Source: Amycolatopsis solani (GTDB taxonomy: Bacteria; Actinomycetota; Actinomycetes; Mycobacteriales; Pseudonocardiaceae). From it: a stretch of 64,000 nt of DNA. Made by a program: the position numbers and the translations under genes. Below the pieces are notes generated by a model that did not search any database, was not told where the DNA came from, and saw only the letters and a list, made by a program, of their open reading frames with translations. This document shows positions 7,673 to 16,509 of this stretch, piece by piece (position 1 is the stretch's first letter; each line of letters starts with the position of its first letter). The DNA lies in contig NZ_JAWQJT010000001.1 in assembly GCF_033441515.1 (NCBI RefSeq), positions 2,790,001-2,854,000 on the forward strand, in the 5' to 3' direction.

Positions 7673-8581
7673 TCAGCCGCGGTAGGCCGACCAAGAGCTG
7701 TTCATCCGCGTGCCCTGCCCCGCCGTGAACTCGTACATGCAGCCGTCGTAGCTGTAGTCCATGAAGTTGTGCACCGGGTCCTTGCCCGTCGACGTGCACG
7801 TGTCCTTGTTCGTCGGGCAGCCCGATGTCGCCGTCGACTCCGCCGGGGTGTCGGACACGTAGTCGCCCGAACCGGAGCAGCCGCCTTGGAACGTGTGGTA
7901 CAGCCCCATCCAGTGGCCGACCTCGTGGGTTGCCGTGTCGCCCTCGTTGTAGTTCGTCGCCGAGCGGCCCGGGAGGGACTCGTCGAGGATCACGACGCCG
8001 TCGAGCTTGGGCTGGGAGTTGTAGTTCCAGGGGAACGTCGCCCAGCCGAGCAGGTCGTCGCCGAGGTTGGCGGTGTAGATGTTCAGCGCGTTCTTGCCGC
8101 CCTTGCGCAGCGCGTTCTTCATGTTGCGCTCGGCCGAGGTGCCGTCGGTGATGCCGTTGTACCAGGTGGAGTTGTTCGTGTAGTCGGTGCTCACCAGTGA
8201 GAAGCTGAAGCCGCTCGAGGCGTACGCGCTGTTCAGCACCGAGATCTGCTTGGTGATCGTCGACGACGGCAGGTTGCCGGTCGAGCCGCTCGTGATCACG
8301 TGGAAGTACACCGGGATCGAGACGGCCGCCGCGGCCTTGAACGCCGTTCGCTTGCCCGCCAGCTTGCTCTGCATGTCCGCCTCGACGCGAGCCGCTTCCG
8401 CCGGGGACAGGCTGTCGGCGTGGCCGTCCTTGCTGCGGTCCGCCGAGTGGGTGGGGGTGAAGCAGTCGCCGGACGGCGCCGCGACGGCGCTCCCCGCGGT
8501 GGCGCCCGGGACGACCAGGGCGACCAGGGACAGCGCGGACACCGCGCCCAGCTTGAGAGCCCTGCTGACCGAACTGCTCAT
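7673..8581 (-). CDS. secreted zinc metalloprotease, M43 (pappalysin-like) family
   Basis: Exported protease (302 aa). Signal peptide: positively charged SRALK, hydrophobic core [11 protein letters not shown], likely cleavage after AVAA near residue 35. The catalytic site is [11 protein letters not shown] at residues 219-229, the HExxHxxGLxH zinc motif of M43 metzincins, followed by a cysteine-rich segment ([14 protein letters not shown]) and [13 protein letters not shown] holding the met-turn. Start is the ATG at 8581 with AGGAG six bases upstream; a TTG two codons earlier would abut the ribosome site and is rejected. It stands alone, convergent with the flavin protein. Confidence 0.9.
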   Translation of the reverse strand: MSSSVSRALKLGAVSALSLVALVVPGATAGSAVAAPSGDCFTPTHSADRSKDGHADSLSPAEAARVEADMQSKLAGKRTAFKAAAAVSIPVYFHVITSGSTGNLPSSTITKQISVLNSAYASSGFSFSLVSTDYTNNSTWYNGITDGTSAERNMKNALRKGGKNALNIYTANLGDDLLGWATFPWNYNSQPKLDGVVILDESLPGRSATNYNEGDTATHEVGHWMGLYHTFQGGCSGSGDYVSDTPAESTATSGCPTNKDTCTSTGKDPVHNFMDYSYDGCMYEFTAGQGTRMNSSWSAYRG

Positions 8582-8747
8582 GGACAACTCCTCGTGCGAT
8601 GACCCGGCCGCGCCGGGTGGTGCAGAGAAAGGTGCGTCAGGCGATCACCGGAATCCACCCACCTTTCGGCTGGAAAACACAATCCGGACGATCGGCGCGA
8701 TCCATGCGGAGCAACGCAGGCGTCGCGTATTGGGCCGAATGGCGCAA

Positions 8748-10304
8748 TCAGCTCCAGTGCAGCGCGACCAGCTGGGTCAGCAGCGCCAGCCGGACGTCGG
8801 GGTCGTCGAGGTCCAGGGGGACCAGTTCCAGCAGCTTCCGCATCCGGTACCGCAGGGTGTTCGGGTGGATCCGCAGCTCCCGCGCCGCCGCCCGCGGGTC
8901 GCCGGGGTGGCGCAGCCACTCGTACAGCGTCTCGACGTAGCCGGCCTTGCCCGTCTCGTCGTGCGCGCGCAGGGTGCTCAGCGGGCCGAGTTCGGCGACC
9001 CTCGCGCCGGCCGCCGCGGTCGCGCCGCGGTGCAGGGTCAACGCCGTCCAGGCTTCGTCGAAGGTGATCACGCGCTCGTCTAGCAGCTCCGCGCGCAGCA
9101 GTCCGAGGGCTTCGTCGGCCTGGACGCGCGACGCCGAGAGGTCGCCGATCTCGCCGGGCGCGCCCGCCGCGGCGCGCGGAACACCGCCGCGACGGGACGG
9201 TCCCGTCGCGACGAGAGCCTCGCGCAGTTCCGCCCAGCCGCCGGGGCCCGGCCGGTCCGGGACCACCGCGTAGAGCAGCCCGCCCAGCTCGGTCGCCACC
9301 GGACGGCGCCCGATGCCCTGGGAAATGCGTTCGAGCAGCGCGAGCCGCAGGCCCTCGGCGTCGCGCCCGTCGCCGCCGGTGACCTCGATGACGACCACGC
9401 GGTGCGGCTCGTCGGACAGGTCCAGCTCCGCCATCGCCTTGCGCGGGTTCGCCCGGCCTTCGAGAACTCCGCGCAGCAGTTCGGCGGACGCGCGGCGCTG
9501 CGCGTCGGTGTGCGCGCGCCGCCGCAGCAGGTGCAGCGCGACGACGGGCGCGGCGTCGGCGAACGCGGCCGCGCGCTCGTCGGACACCGGACCGGCGACG
9601 ACCGCCCACATCGACCCGAGCAGCTCGCCGCCCATCCGGATCGGCACGATCAGCCGCGGCAGCGTGCCGTCGCGCTGGGCGGGGACGAAGATCGTCTGCC
9701 GTCCGCGCGACAGCTCCCGGAACACCCCGCGCGACCGGAACCGCGCGAGCACGTCGTCGGGGATGCGGCGGCCCATGATCGTGGCGACGCGCGCGGGGTC
9801 GGTGAGGTCCTGGCGCGCGGAGTAGGCGAGCACGCGCGAGTTGGTGTCCTCGATGGTCACCGGGGCGTCCACGACGGAAGCGACGGCGTCGGCGAGCCGG
9901 AAGAGGTCGCCGGAGCCGGGGTCGAGGTCTTCGGACTCGTCGGCGAGGGCGTCGAGGACCGTCCGCAGCAGCCACACGAGCTGCGCCCACGACGTCGCCG
10001 CGTGCACCTGGACCAGCGCGATCCCACTCGCCTTCGCGGCCCGCTTCACCGACGGCTTCCCGGCGACGGGCGGCTTGAGCAGCACCGCGGCGGCGCCCTG
10101 CCCGGCGCTCTGGCGCACCAGTTCGGCGGCGTCTTCCGGGCCGGTCGTGGCGACGCCGAGCACGAGGTCCCCGGCCGACAGCGTGACCGCGCCGCCGGGC
10201 TCGGCGATGACGACGTCGGCGACCGCGGGGGAGTCGTCGGGCACCTGGAGTGCGTGGAGCAGCGTCGGCCCCACCCGGTCGACCACGCTGCGCACCGAGA
10301 CCAC
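8748..10304 (-). CDS. PucR-family transcriptional regulator
   Basis: Transcription factor (518 aa) of the PucR/CdaR type. The N-terminal region (about 1-130) resembles the purine-catabolism regulator domain, the middle has a GGDEF-like segment (HRVVVIEVTGGDG), and the C-terminus is the helix-turn-helix of the family: ARELRIHPNTLRYRMRKLLEL. Start is uncertain: the GTG at 10304 is the first start codon in the conserved part; no strong ribosome site precedes it. Divergent from a methyltransferase gene 50 bases away, which it may regulate. Confidence 0.82.
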   Translation of the reverse strand: MVSVRSVVDRVGPTLLHALQVPDDSPAVADVVIAEPGGAVTLSAGDLVLGVATTGPEDAAELVRQSAGQGAAAVLLKPPVAGKPSVKRAAKASGIALVQVHAATSWAQLVWLLRTVLDALADESEDLDPGSGDLFRLADAVASVVDAPVTIEDTNSRVLAYSARQDLTDPARVATIMGRRIPDDVLARFRSRGVFRELSRGRQTIFVPAQRDGTLPRLIVPIRMGGELLGSMWAVVAGPVSDERAAAFADAAPVVALHLLRRRAHTDAQRRASAELLRGVLEGRANPRKAMAELDLSDEPHRVVVIEVTGGDGRDAEGLRLALLERISQGIGRRPVATELGGLLYAVVPDRPGPGGWAELREALVATGPSRRGGVPRAAAGAPGEIGDLSASRVQADEALGLLRAELLDERVITFDEAWTALTLHRGATAAAGARVAELGPLSTLRAHDETGKAGYVETLYEWLRHPGDPRAAARELRIHPNTLRYRMRKLLELVPLDLDDPDVRLALLTQLVALHWS

Positions 10305-10354
10305 GGGGACATTCTGGCCGAGAAACCGGTGGACGGCTCGGTAGGGTCGAAGGG

Positions 10355-10975
10355 GTGAACGAGGCCCGGCGGATCGTCGAATCCGGCTACGACAGCTCGG
10401 CGCAGCGGTACCTCGAGTGGAGCGCCCGGATCGAGGACGAACCCCGGATGCGCTTCCTGGCGCGGCTGACCGACCTCCTCCCCGACGGCGCCCGGGTGCT
10501 CGACCTCGGCTGCGGGGCCGGCGTCCCGTGCACGGCGGCACTGGCCGCGCGTCACGACGTCGTCGGGGTCGACCTCTCCGCGACGCAACTGGAACTGGCG
10601 CGGCGCAACGTCCCCGGCGCGCGGTTCGAACAGGGTGACATGACCGCGGTGTCCTTTCCGGACGGCAGCTTCGACGCCGTCACGGCGTTCTACTCCGTGC
10701 TGCACGTGCCGCGCGAGGACCAGGGCGCGCTCTTCTCGCGGATCGCCGGCTGGCTGCGTCCCGGCGGCTGGTTCCTGGCCGCGCTCGGCTGCAGAGAAGC
10801 GAACGGCGTCGAAGCCGACTGGCTAGGGACGCCGATGTTCTTCAGCAGTCACGCACCGGCGGTTAACCGTCGTTCACTCGAAGTCGCGGGCTTCACGCTC
10901 GAAGTGGACGAACCGGTGACGATCGAGGAACCCGAAGGCCCGGCGACCTTCCACTGGGTGCTCGGACGGCGGTGA
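10355..10975 (+). CDS. class I SAM-dependent methyltransferase
   Basis: Cytoplasmic methyltransferase (206 aa) with the SAM-binding motif VLDLGCGAGVPCT, an acidic strand end VVGVDLSATQLE, and a post-motif GSFDAVTAFYSVLHV, followed by the WLRPGGWFLAALG strand. Such small enzymes methylate metabolites; the substrate is not visible. Start is the GTG at 10355, which is very close to the PucR gene start, leaving a 50-base shared control region. Confidence 0.85.
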   Translation: MNEARRIVESGYDSSAQRYLEWSARIEDEPRMRFLARLTDLLPDGARVLDLGCGAGVPCTAALAARHDVVGVDLSATQLELARRNVPGARFEQGDMTAVSFPDGSFDAVTAFYSVLHVPREDQGALFSRIAGWLRPGGWFLAALGCREANGVEADWLGTPMFFSSHAPAVNRRSLEVAGFTLEVDEPVTIEEPEGPATFHWVLGRR

Positions 10976-10983
10976 GCCCAGGG

Positions 10984-11024
10984 CCTACCGGGGCGGTGGC
11001 GGGCGGACGCACCGCCCCGGCAGG
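10984..11024. terminator. bidirectional terminator hairpin
   Basis: Stem CCGGGGCGGTG (10988-10998) with CACCGCCCCGG (11010-11020), extended by CCT/AGG after one mismatch; loop of 11 bases. It begins 9 bases after the methyltransferase stop and ends 12 bases before the end of the converging roadblock-type gene. Confidence 0.8.
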
Positions 11025-11035
11025 CGTTCAGGGGG

Positions 11036-11458
11036 TCAGAGCTCGACGCTCTTGACCACGCGGCGCGCACCGGCGAGGAGCATGCCGATGTTCGCCGACC
11101 GCGGGCACACGACGACGGCGACCACGTCGGCGTTCCGGTTGTCCCGCAGGAACAGGTGCGTCAGGTTGGCGCTGTTGACCAGGATCTCCTGGAAGTAGTG
11201 CTCGTTGCTCGCGACCGCGCGACGCTCCTTGAAGATGTCTTCGATCATCACGACCGTGCGGCCCTGGAACAGGTCGAGGGTCGCCCCGGCCAGCAGGTCC
11301 AGCACTTCCGGCGGGTGGGCGTCGGTCGTCTCGACCGACAGCAGCATGCCGGTGGCCAGGTCGACCACGCCGGAAGCCAGGCATTCGGACACCTCCTGCC
11401 GCATCCGCTTGACCAAGACGGTCATCTGGTCCGACATGGTCTGGCCGTTGCCCAGCAT
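11036..11458 (-). CDS. roadblock-like protein of unknown role
   Basis: Small cytoplasmic protein (140 aa) with alternating amphipathic helices and strands (VVDLATGMLLSVETTD, VVAVVVCPRSANIGMLLAGAR) consistent with a roadblock/LC7-like alpha-beta fold; I could not match it to a named family with certainty. Start ATG 11458 is preceded by AAGGAG. It is the last gene of a leftward cluster after a second roadblock gene and a DUF4388 gene. Roadblock proteins usually act as dimeric regulators of small GTPases, but no GTPase is encoded here. Confidence 0.6.
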   Translation of the reverse strand: MLGNGQTMSDQMTVLVKRMRQEVSECLASGVVDLATGMLLSVETTDAHPPEVLDLLAGATLDLFQGRTVVMIEDIFKERRAVASNEHYFQEILVNSANLTHLFLRDNRNADVVAVVVCPRSANIGMLLAGARRVVKSVEL

Positions 11459-11489
11459 GTCCGTTCTCCTTCTTCCGGTTTTCGGGGTT

Positions 11490-11861
11490 TCAGCAGGCAG
11501 TGAGGATCGAGCCGATGCGCTCGATCGTGGGCAGGGAAGCGTGGTGCAGGCGGCCGATGTCGAGGCCTTCGTCGCCGAGCACGACCATCAGCGCGAGCCG
11601 GTCGACGGAGTAGACGGCCAGGTAGCCGCCGCTGCTGCGGACGACGGCCTGGCGGAATGCGCCTTGGCCGATGGTGGCGGCGGTCGTGTGCGCCAGCCCG
11701 AGGTGGGCGGCGGCGAGCGCGGAGACGCTCTCGGGGTCGATCCGGTCTTCGGTGTCGGCCACGATGAGCAGGCCGTCCACACCGGCCACGAGGGTGTCGG
11801 TGACCCCGCTCACCCCCCGCCGGAGCGCGTTGAGCTCGGCGACCAGCGCGTCACGGTCCAC
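11490..11861 (-). CDS. roadblock/LC7 domain protein
   Basis: Roadblock/LC7 domain protein of 123 residues: an N-terminal helix (LVAELNALRRGVSGV), then a strand-helix-strand core (TLVAGVDGLLIVADT, SALAAAHLGLA, SGGYLAVYSVDRLALMVVLGDEGLDIG). This is the MglB/CvnB-like fold, known for dimerising and for regulating small GTPases. Start is the GTG at 11861, with AAGGA upstream, and it lies inside the last codons of the DUF4388 gene (11-base overlap), so the two are coupled. Confidence 0.8.
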   Translation of the reverse strand: MDRDALVAELNALRRGVSGVTDTLVAGVDGLLIVADTEDRIDPESVSALAAAHLGLAHTTAATIGQGAFRQAVVRSSGGYLAVYSVDRLALMVVLGDEGLDIGRLHHASLPTIERIGSILTAC

Positions 11862-12777
11862 GTGCGGTTCCTTTCCGGTCCTCGGGTTCGTCGGTGTTCG
11901 GCTCGGGCGCGGTGCCCGGCGGTCCGGCGCGGATGCGGTTGAGCAGCCGGGGCAGCACCTGCCAGCCGGAGGGCCGCCGGTCGTCCCCGGCGCCGCTGGC
12001 CCCGGGATCCCGTTGCGGCAGGTCCGGGTCCGGGTCCGCGGCGGCGGCCTCCGGGGCGGGATCCCGGGGGCGCAGCGGGCGATGGGGGCCACCGGTGCCC
12101 GGCGGGACGCCCTCGGCGATGGCGAGCAGCCCGTCGCCGATCAGCCGGGACACCTCGACCGTCACCGGGAAGACGTTGCGCCCCAACAGGAACGCGATGT
12201 CCCGCGCGCAGCGGCGGCCGTTCGCGCAGGCGACGATGTCGCGCCGCGTGCGGCTCGGCGCGGGTGCGGCGGGGACCGGCACGAGGCGTTCGCGGTACGG
12301 CGACACCGGCGTCGGCAACGCGGCCAGCGCGTCGATCCGCCGCCGGGTTTCGGTCAGCAGCCGGTCGAGGTCCAGGCCCGGGCTGACCGGTACGGGCACG
12401 TCGAGCGGTCGGGGGTCGACGGCGTACTCGTCGATCGTGCCCGCGACCACGGCGAACGCGCCGTCCTGGGCGGCCATGGTGGTGATCAGCCGCAGTTCGG
12501 CGGCGCCGATCCCGGCGTCGGCGAGGAGGTCGCCGAGCGGGACGGTCCCGCCGGCGCGCAGCACCGCGGACCAGTCCTCCTCGCGGATCCGGCCCGAGCG
12601 CAGCAGCAGCGCGTCCGTCCCCGGCGCGCCCGGGCTGTTGATCGCCACCACGGCCCCTTCGCGCAGGTGGAACACGCCGCCGGGGCGGCCCGCGAGGTAG
12701 AGCGAGCCGGTGGTCCCCTCGGCCCGGCAGGCGCTCAGCACCCACGCGAGGAAGTCGAACGACGGCGTTTCGCTCAC
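11851..12777 (-). CDS. DUF4388-like domain protein
   Basis: Protein of 308 residues. Residues about 5-80 (FDFLAWVLSACRAEGTTGSL, FHLREGAVVAINSPG) resemble DUF4388/PATAN modules that report on signalling with roadblock proteins. The middle has CANGRRCARDIAFLLGR, a short motif with two cysteines. The C-terminal 70 residues are rich in Pro, Asp and Arg and look disordered. Start is the GTG at 12777 with GGAG five bases before. First gene of a three-gene leftward cluster with two roadblock-type genes. Confidence 0.6.
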   Translation of the reverse strand: MSETPSFDFLAWVLSACRAEGTTGSLYLAGRPGGVFHLREGAVVAINSPGAPGTDALLLRSGRIREEDWSAVLRAGGTVPLGDLLADAGIGAAELRLITTMAAQDGAFAVVAGTIDEYAVDPRPLDVPVPVSPGLDLDRLLTETRRRIDALAALPTPVSPYRERLVPVPAAPAPSRTRRDIVACANGRRCARDIAFLLGRNVFPVTVEVSRLIGDGLLAIAEGVPPGTGGPHRPLRPRDPAPEAAAADPDPDLPQRDPGASGAGDDRRPSGWQVLPRLLNRIRAGPPGTAPEPNTDEPEDRKGTARGP

Positions 12778-13063
12778 CGCACTCCTGGCTGTTTCCGGAA
12801 ATGGCGGCCCGAAAGATCGGTTTCGGGCTCGAGGAGTGGCCGACTCTATGGCACCCGTGCTCGCGTTCCCAGAGGGTTCCCCCGATTTTCGCAATGCCCG
12901 AAAATTCCTGTCGCGACCGCCGGGAGACCGAAAAGAACTGTCCACTCCGCAGTGAATCTCCTTGCGCCGCAAGGCATACCCCAGTGGAAGCGCCGATCGA
13001 TCTTGTGGCATTCTCTCGCGCTTGTTCACGGCGAACGGTTTTCGAAAGCACGAGGTGATCGGC

Positions 13064-13480
13064 TTGTACGGACGTGACGTGGCGGAATGGAAAAAGATGA
13101 TCGCGGCCGGCCGGACGATCCTGATCGCCAAGGCCGTGGCGGACCGGACCACTTCCTACGGCGAATTCGCGGCCGCGCTCGTGCGCGCCACCGGCGTCGC
13201 CGGGTTCGACTTCACGACCGGCGCCGGCCGCGCGAGCATGGCCTACCTGCTCGATCGCATCTCCGAGGCGGCGTTCGCGGAGGCGGGCGGCCGGCTGCTC
13301 GGCGCGCTCGTCCGCAACCTCGGCGCGGACGACGCCGGCCCGGGTTTCTACCGGCTCGCGAGCCGGAAGGGGCTGACGGTCCCGCGCACCCGCGGCGGGC
13401 GCCAGCTGTTCTGGGCCCAGCACGTCCGGGAGCTGCACGAGCACTTCGCCGCCGTCGCCCGCCGGCCGGCGGCGGGGTGA
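13064..13480 (+). CDS. hypothetical protein
   Basis: Protein of 138 residues that I do not recognise. It begins MYGRDVAEWKKMIAAGRTIL, then TTSYGEFAAALVRATG, and ends with a helix VRELHEHFAAVARR; all soluble, basic at the C-terminus. The segment KAVADRTTSYGEFAAAL recalls small regulators with winged helices, but the match is weak. I favour the TTG at 13064, because GAGGTGAT just upstream is an extended match to the 16S anti-Shine-Dalgarno; a GTG at 13055 is within that same element. Confidence 0.6.
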   Translation: MYGRDVAEWKKMIAAGRTILIAKAVADRTTSYGEFAAALVRATGVAGFDFTTGAGRASMAYLLDRISEAAFAEAGGRLLGALVRNLGADDAGPGFYRLASRKGLTVPRTRGGRQLFWAQHVRELHEHFAAVARRPAAG

Positions 13481-13495
13481 GCGGGGGCGGCGCGA

Positions 13496-15028
13496 CTAAC
13501 GCGAGAGCACCGTGTCGAGCACCCGCCGCAGCTCGCCCACCGGGTCGTCGACGGGTCCCGGGGCGCGCCACGCGACGATGCCGTCCGGACGCACGAGCGA
13601 TGCGCCACCCTCCGAAAGCCCGTAGCGCGCGGCGAACAGTCCGTCCTCGACGACGTGGCAGTCGATCCCGGCGGCCGCCGCGGCCGGGGTCCACGCCGAT
13701 CCGTCACCTGCGCAGAGCAGCACCCACGACCGGCCCAGCAAGTCCAAAGTGGACGTCAGGCCGGGCGCCCGGAAGCCGGGCCGTCCGGTCGGCGCGTGCA
13801 CGTCCTCGACGCGCTCGCCGTCATCGGGCCCCTCCGGCAGGATTGCCGTCGAGCGGTAGCGGAACCCGAGCACGATGCCCAGCGGGTCCTCCGCCGGCGT
13901 GATCCCCGAGACGTCGAGACCGGGGTGCATGCGCTGCTTCATATTGTGGAGGGACGTGTCGACGACCATCCGCGCGATCGGCCTGCGCTCGGCTTCATAG
14001 GTGTCGAGCAGCGCCGGGCCCGCTTCGCCGCGCAGCACCGCCGCGAGCTTCCACGCGATGTCCGCGGCGTCACCCACCGCCGTGTTGCCGCCCAGTCCGC
14101 CCGTCGGCGGCGTCACCTTCGCCGCGTCGCCGACCAGGAAGACGCGCCCGTCGCGGAACCGGTCGGCCAGCCGCGCGGCGACCTCCCACGACCCGGTCCA
14201 GACGATCCGCGGGTCGAGGTCCGGCAGGTCGGTGGCGCCGCGGATCATCGCCACGAGCCGTTCGGGGGTGAAGTCCGCCGGGCTCTCGCCCTTCTCCGGG
14301 AAGTAGTCCGGCGCGAAGACGTACCGGTCCGGCACGTCGGTGGTGACCAGCCCGGCCGTGAATTCGGGGTGCTGCAGGTAGAACAGGTCGGTCACGCCGG
14401 CCTGGACGCGGTCGCCGAGGTCGGCGTCGAACACCACGCCGAGGCAGTGGCTCAGCGCGTCCAGCCCGGTGGTCCCGATGCCGAGCCGGGCCCGGATGCC
14501 GCTGCGGCCGCCGTCGGCAGCGATGACGTAGTCCGCGCGCACCACCGTCTCCTCGTCCGAATCGCGGTGCCGCAGCGTCGCGGTGACGCCGTCGTCGTCC
14601 GGCGCGAGCTCGACGAGCTCGGTGCGGAAGCGGACCCGCGCACCCGCCTTCTCCGCGTGCGCGAGCAGGATCGGCTCGACGACGTCCTGCCCGGCCATGC
14701 CGGCGGGCAGCGTGGTCGAAGCTGAGACGTCGAATTCGCTGCCGTCTTCGGCGAGCCGGTGCAGCACGCGACCGGCCAGGCTGGTCGCGACGGTGATCCG
14801 CAGCCCCTGCGACGCGCGCGGGCTCACCGCCAGCACTTCGCGGTCGATGCCCGCCCAGTGGAACAACTCCATCGTGCGCCAGTTCTGCCCGGCGGCGCGC
14901 GAGTGGACCGACGTCCCGGCGTGCCGTTCGACGGTCAGCACGTCCACTCCGGCCCGCGCGAGGAACAGCGACGCCGACAACCCGCCCAGTCCGGCCCCCA
15001 CGACCAGCACCTGTACCCGCTCCGGCAC
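13496..15028 (-). CDS. FAD-dependent aromatic monooxygenase
   Basis: Flavoprotein hydroxylase (510 aa) of the PheA/TfdB group, which hydroxylates phenols or polyketide aromatics with NADPH and oxygen. It has the FAD motif VVGAGLGGLSASLFLARAG, the substrate/NADPH motif YVIAADGGRSGIRARLG, and the second FAD motif FLVGDAAKVTPPTGGLG. The C-terminus carries a thioredoxin-like domain usual for the family. Start is the GTG at 15028 with GGGAGG upstream; ATGs at 15046 and 15055 are less well placed. An AT-rich stretch at 15050-15085 (CTATAAAAGTATCTTAG) is the likely promoter. Confidence 0.88.
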   Translation of the reverse strand: MPERVQVLVVGAGLGGLSASLFLARAGVDVLTVERHAGTSVHSRAAGQNWRTMELFHWAGIDREVLAVSPRASQGLRITVATSLAGRVLHRLAEDGSEFDVSASTTLPAGMAGQDVVEPILLAHAEKAGARVRFRTELVELAPDDDGVTATLRHRDSDEETVVRADYVIAADGGRSGIRARLGIGTTGLDALSHCLGVVFDADLGDRVQAGVTDLFYLQHPEFTAGLVTTDVPDRYVFAPDYFPEKGESPADFTPERLVAMIRGATDLPDLDPRIVWTGSWEVAARLADRFRDGRVFLVGDAAKVTPPTGGLGGNTAVGDAADIAWKLAAVLRGEAGPALLDTYEAERRPIARMVVDTSLHNMKQRMHPGLDVSGITPAEDPLGIVLGFRYRSTAILPEGPDDGERVEDVHAPTGRPGFRAPGLTSTLDLLGRSWVLLCAGDGSAWTPAAAAAGIDCHVVEDGLFAARYGLSEGGASLVRPDGIVAWRAPGPVDDPVGELRRVLDTVLSR

Positions 15029-15198
15029 GACTACCTCCCTGTCCATGAATCTCACTATAAAAGTATCTTAGCTACAGAGAGATTAGTTTTCCAAGCGCGT
15101 GGTACTCCCAGGACGTGGGAACGGTTGGGGTGCTCCGTTCGGCCCAGTAGCTTCGGCCCGGAAGTCCCCTTGAACCCTTGAGCCGCAAGGAGAAACCG

Positions 15199-16509
15199 AT
15201 GAGCGCGGACGACACCTCGGCGTGGTCCTTCGAGACCAAGCAGATCCACGCGGGCGCCGCGCCGGACCCGGCGACGGGCGCGCGGGCGACCCCGATCTAC
15301 CAGACGACGTCGTACGTCTTCCGCGACAGCCAGCACGGCGCCGACCTGTTCAGCCTCGCCGAGCCCGGCAACATCTACACGCGGATCATGAACCCGACCC
15401 AGGACGTGCTGGAGCAGCGGCTCGCCGCGCTCGAAGGCGGTGTCGCGGCGCTGGCGTTCGCGTCCGGCTCGGCCGCGACCACGGCGGCGATCCTCAACCT
15501 GGCGGGCGCGGGCGACCACTTCGTTTCGAGCCCGTCGCTCTACGGCGGCACCTACAACCTCTTCCACTACACGCTGCCGAAGCTCGGCGTCGAGGTCACG
15601 TTCATCGACGACCAGGACGACCTGGAGCAGTGGCGCGCCGCCGTCCGGCCGAACACGAAGCTGTTCTTCGCCGAGACGCTGGCCAACCCGGGCAGCAACG
15701 TCCTCGACATCCGGGGCGTCGCCGACGTCGCGCACGAGGCCGGCGTCCCGCTCGTCGTCGACAACACGGTGCCGACGCCGTACCTGGTGCGCCCGATCGA
15801 GCACGGCGCCGACGTCGTCGTGCACTCCGCGACGAAGTACCTCGGCGGTCACGGCACCACGGTGGCCGGCGTGCTGGTCGACGGCGGCACGTTCGACTTC
15901 GGCAAGGACCCGGCGAAGTTCCCGGGCTTCACCGAGCCGGACCCGAGCTACCACGGTCTCAAGTACTGGGAGGCGCTCGGCCCGGGCGCGTACGCGGCCA
16001 AGGCGCGCGTCCAGATCTTGCGCGACACCGGCGCGGCGATCTCGCCGTTGAACAGCTTCCTGATCCTGCAGGGCATCGAGACGCTGTCGCTGCGCCTCGA
16101 GCGGCACGTCTCCAACGCGCAGGCGCTGGCCGAGTGGCTGGAGCAGCGCGACGAGGTCGAGAAGGTCTACTACGCCGGCCTGCCGTCGAGCCCGTTCTAC
16201 TCCGCGGCGCAGAAGTACCTGCCGCGCGGCGCGGGCGCGGTCCTGTCGTTCGACCTGCGCGGCGGCGTCGAGGCGGGCCGCAAGTTCGTCGACGGCACCG
16301 AGCTGCACAGCCAGCTGGTGAACATCGGCGACGTCCGCAGCCTGATCGTGCACCCGGCGTCGACCACGCACAGCCAGCTCAGCCCGGAGGAACAGCTCTC
16401 CAGCGGCGTCACGCCCGGCCTCGTCCGGCTCGCCGTCGGGCTGGAGGGGCTCGAGGACCTCAAGGCCGACCTGGAGGCCGGATTCCGGGCGGCCAAGGCG
16501 GAACTGTGA
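15199..16509 (+). CDS. metY: O-acetylhomoserine sulfhydrylase
   Basis: PLP enzyme (436 aa) that makes L-homocysteine from O-acetyl-L-homoserine and sulfide, in methionine synthesis. Visible are the N-terminal TKQIHAGAAPDPATGARATP, SGSAATTAAIL for phosphate binding, VVDNTVPTPYL, and the cofactor lysine K213 in HSATKYLGGHGT. Length suits the MetY branch rather than the shorter cystathionine enzymes. Start ATG 15199 has AAGGAG upstream. The TGA overlaps the GTG of metX, so the last two steps to homocysteine are made together. No SAM riboswitch was recognised in the leader. Confidence 0.93.
   Translation: MSADDTSAWSFETKQIHAGAAPDPATGARATPIYQTTSYVFRDSQHGADLFSLAEPGNIYTRIMNPTQDVLEQRLAALEGGVAALAFASGSAATTAAILNLAGAGDHFVSSPSLYGGTYNLFHYTLPKLGVEVTFIDDQDDLEQWRAAVRPNTKLFFAETLANPGSNVLDIRGVADVAHEAGVPLVVDNTVPTPYLVRPIEHGADVVVHSATKYLGGHGTTVAGVLVDGGTFDFGKDPAKFPGFTEPDPSYHGLKYWEALGPGAYAAKARVQILRDTGAAISPLNSFLILQGIETLSLRLERHVSNAQALAEWLEQRDEVEKVYYAGLPSSPFYSAAQKYLPRGAGAVLSFDLRGGVEAGRKFVDGTELHSQLVNIGDVRSLIVHPASTTHSQLSPEEQLSSGVTPGLVRLAVGLEGLEDLKADLEAGFRAAKAEL

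Noticed and set aside
15029..15198. SAM riboswitch ahead of metY
   Set aside because: The position suits one, but no conserved core of a known SAM riboswitch class could be recognised.
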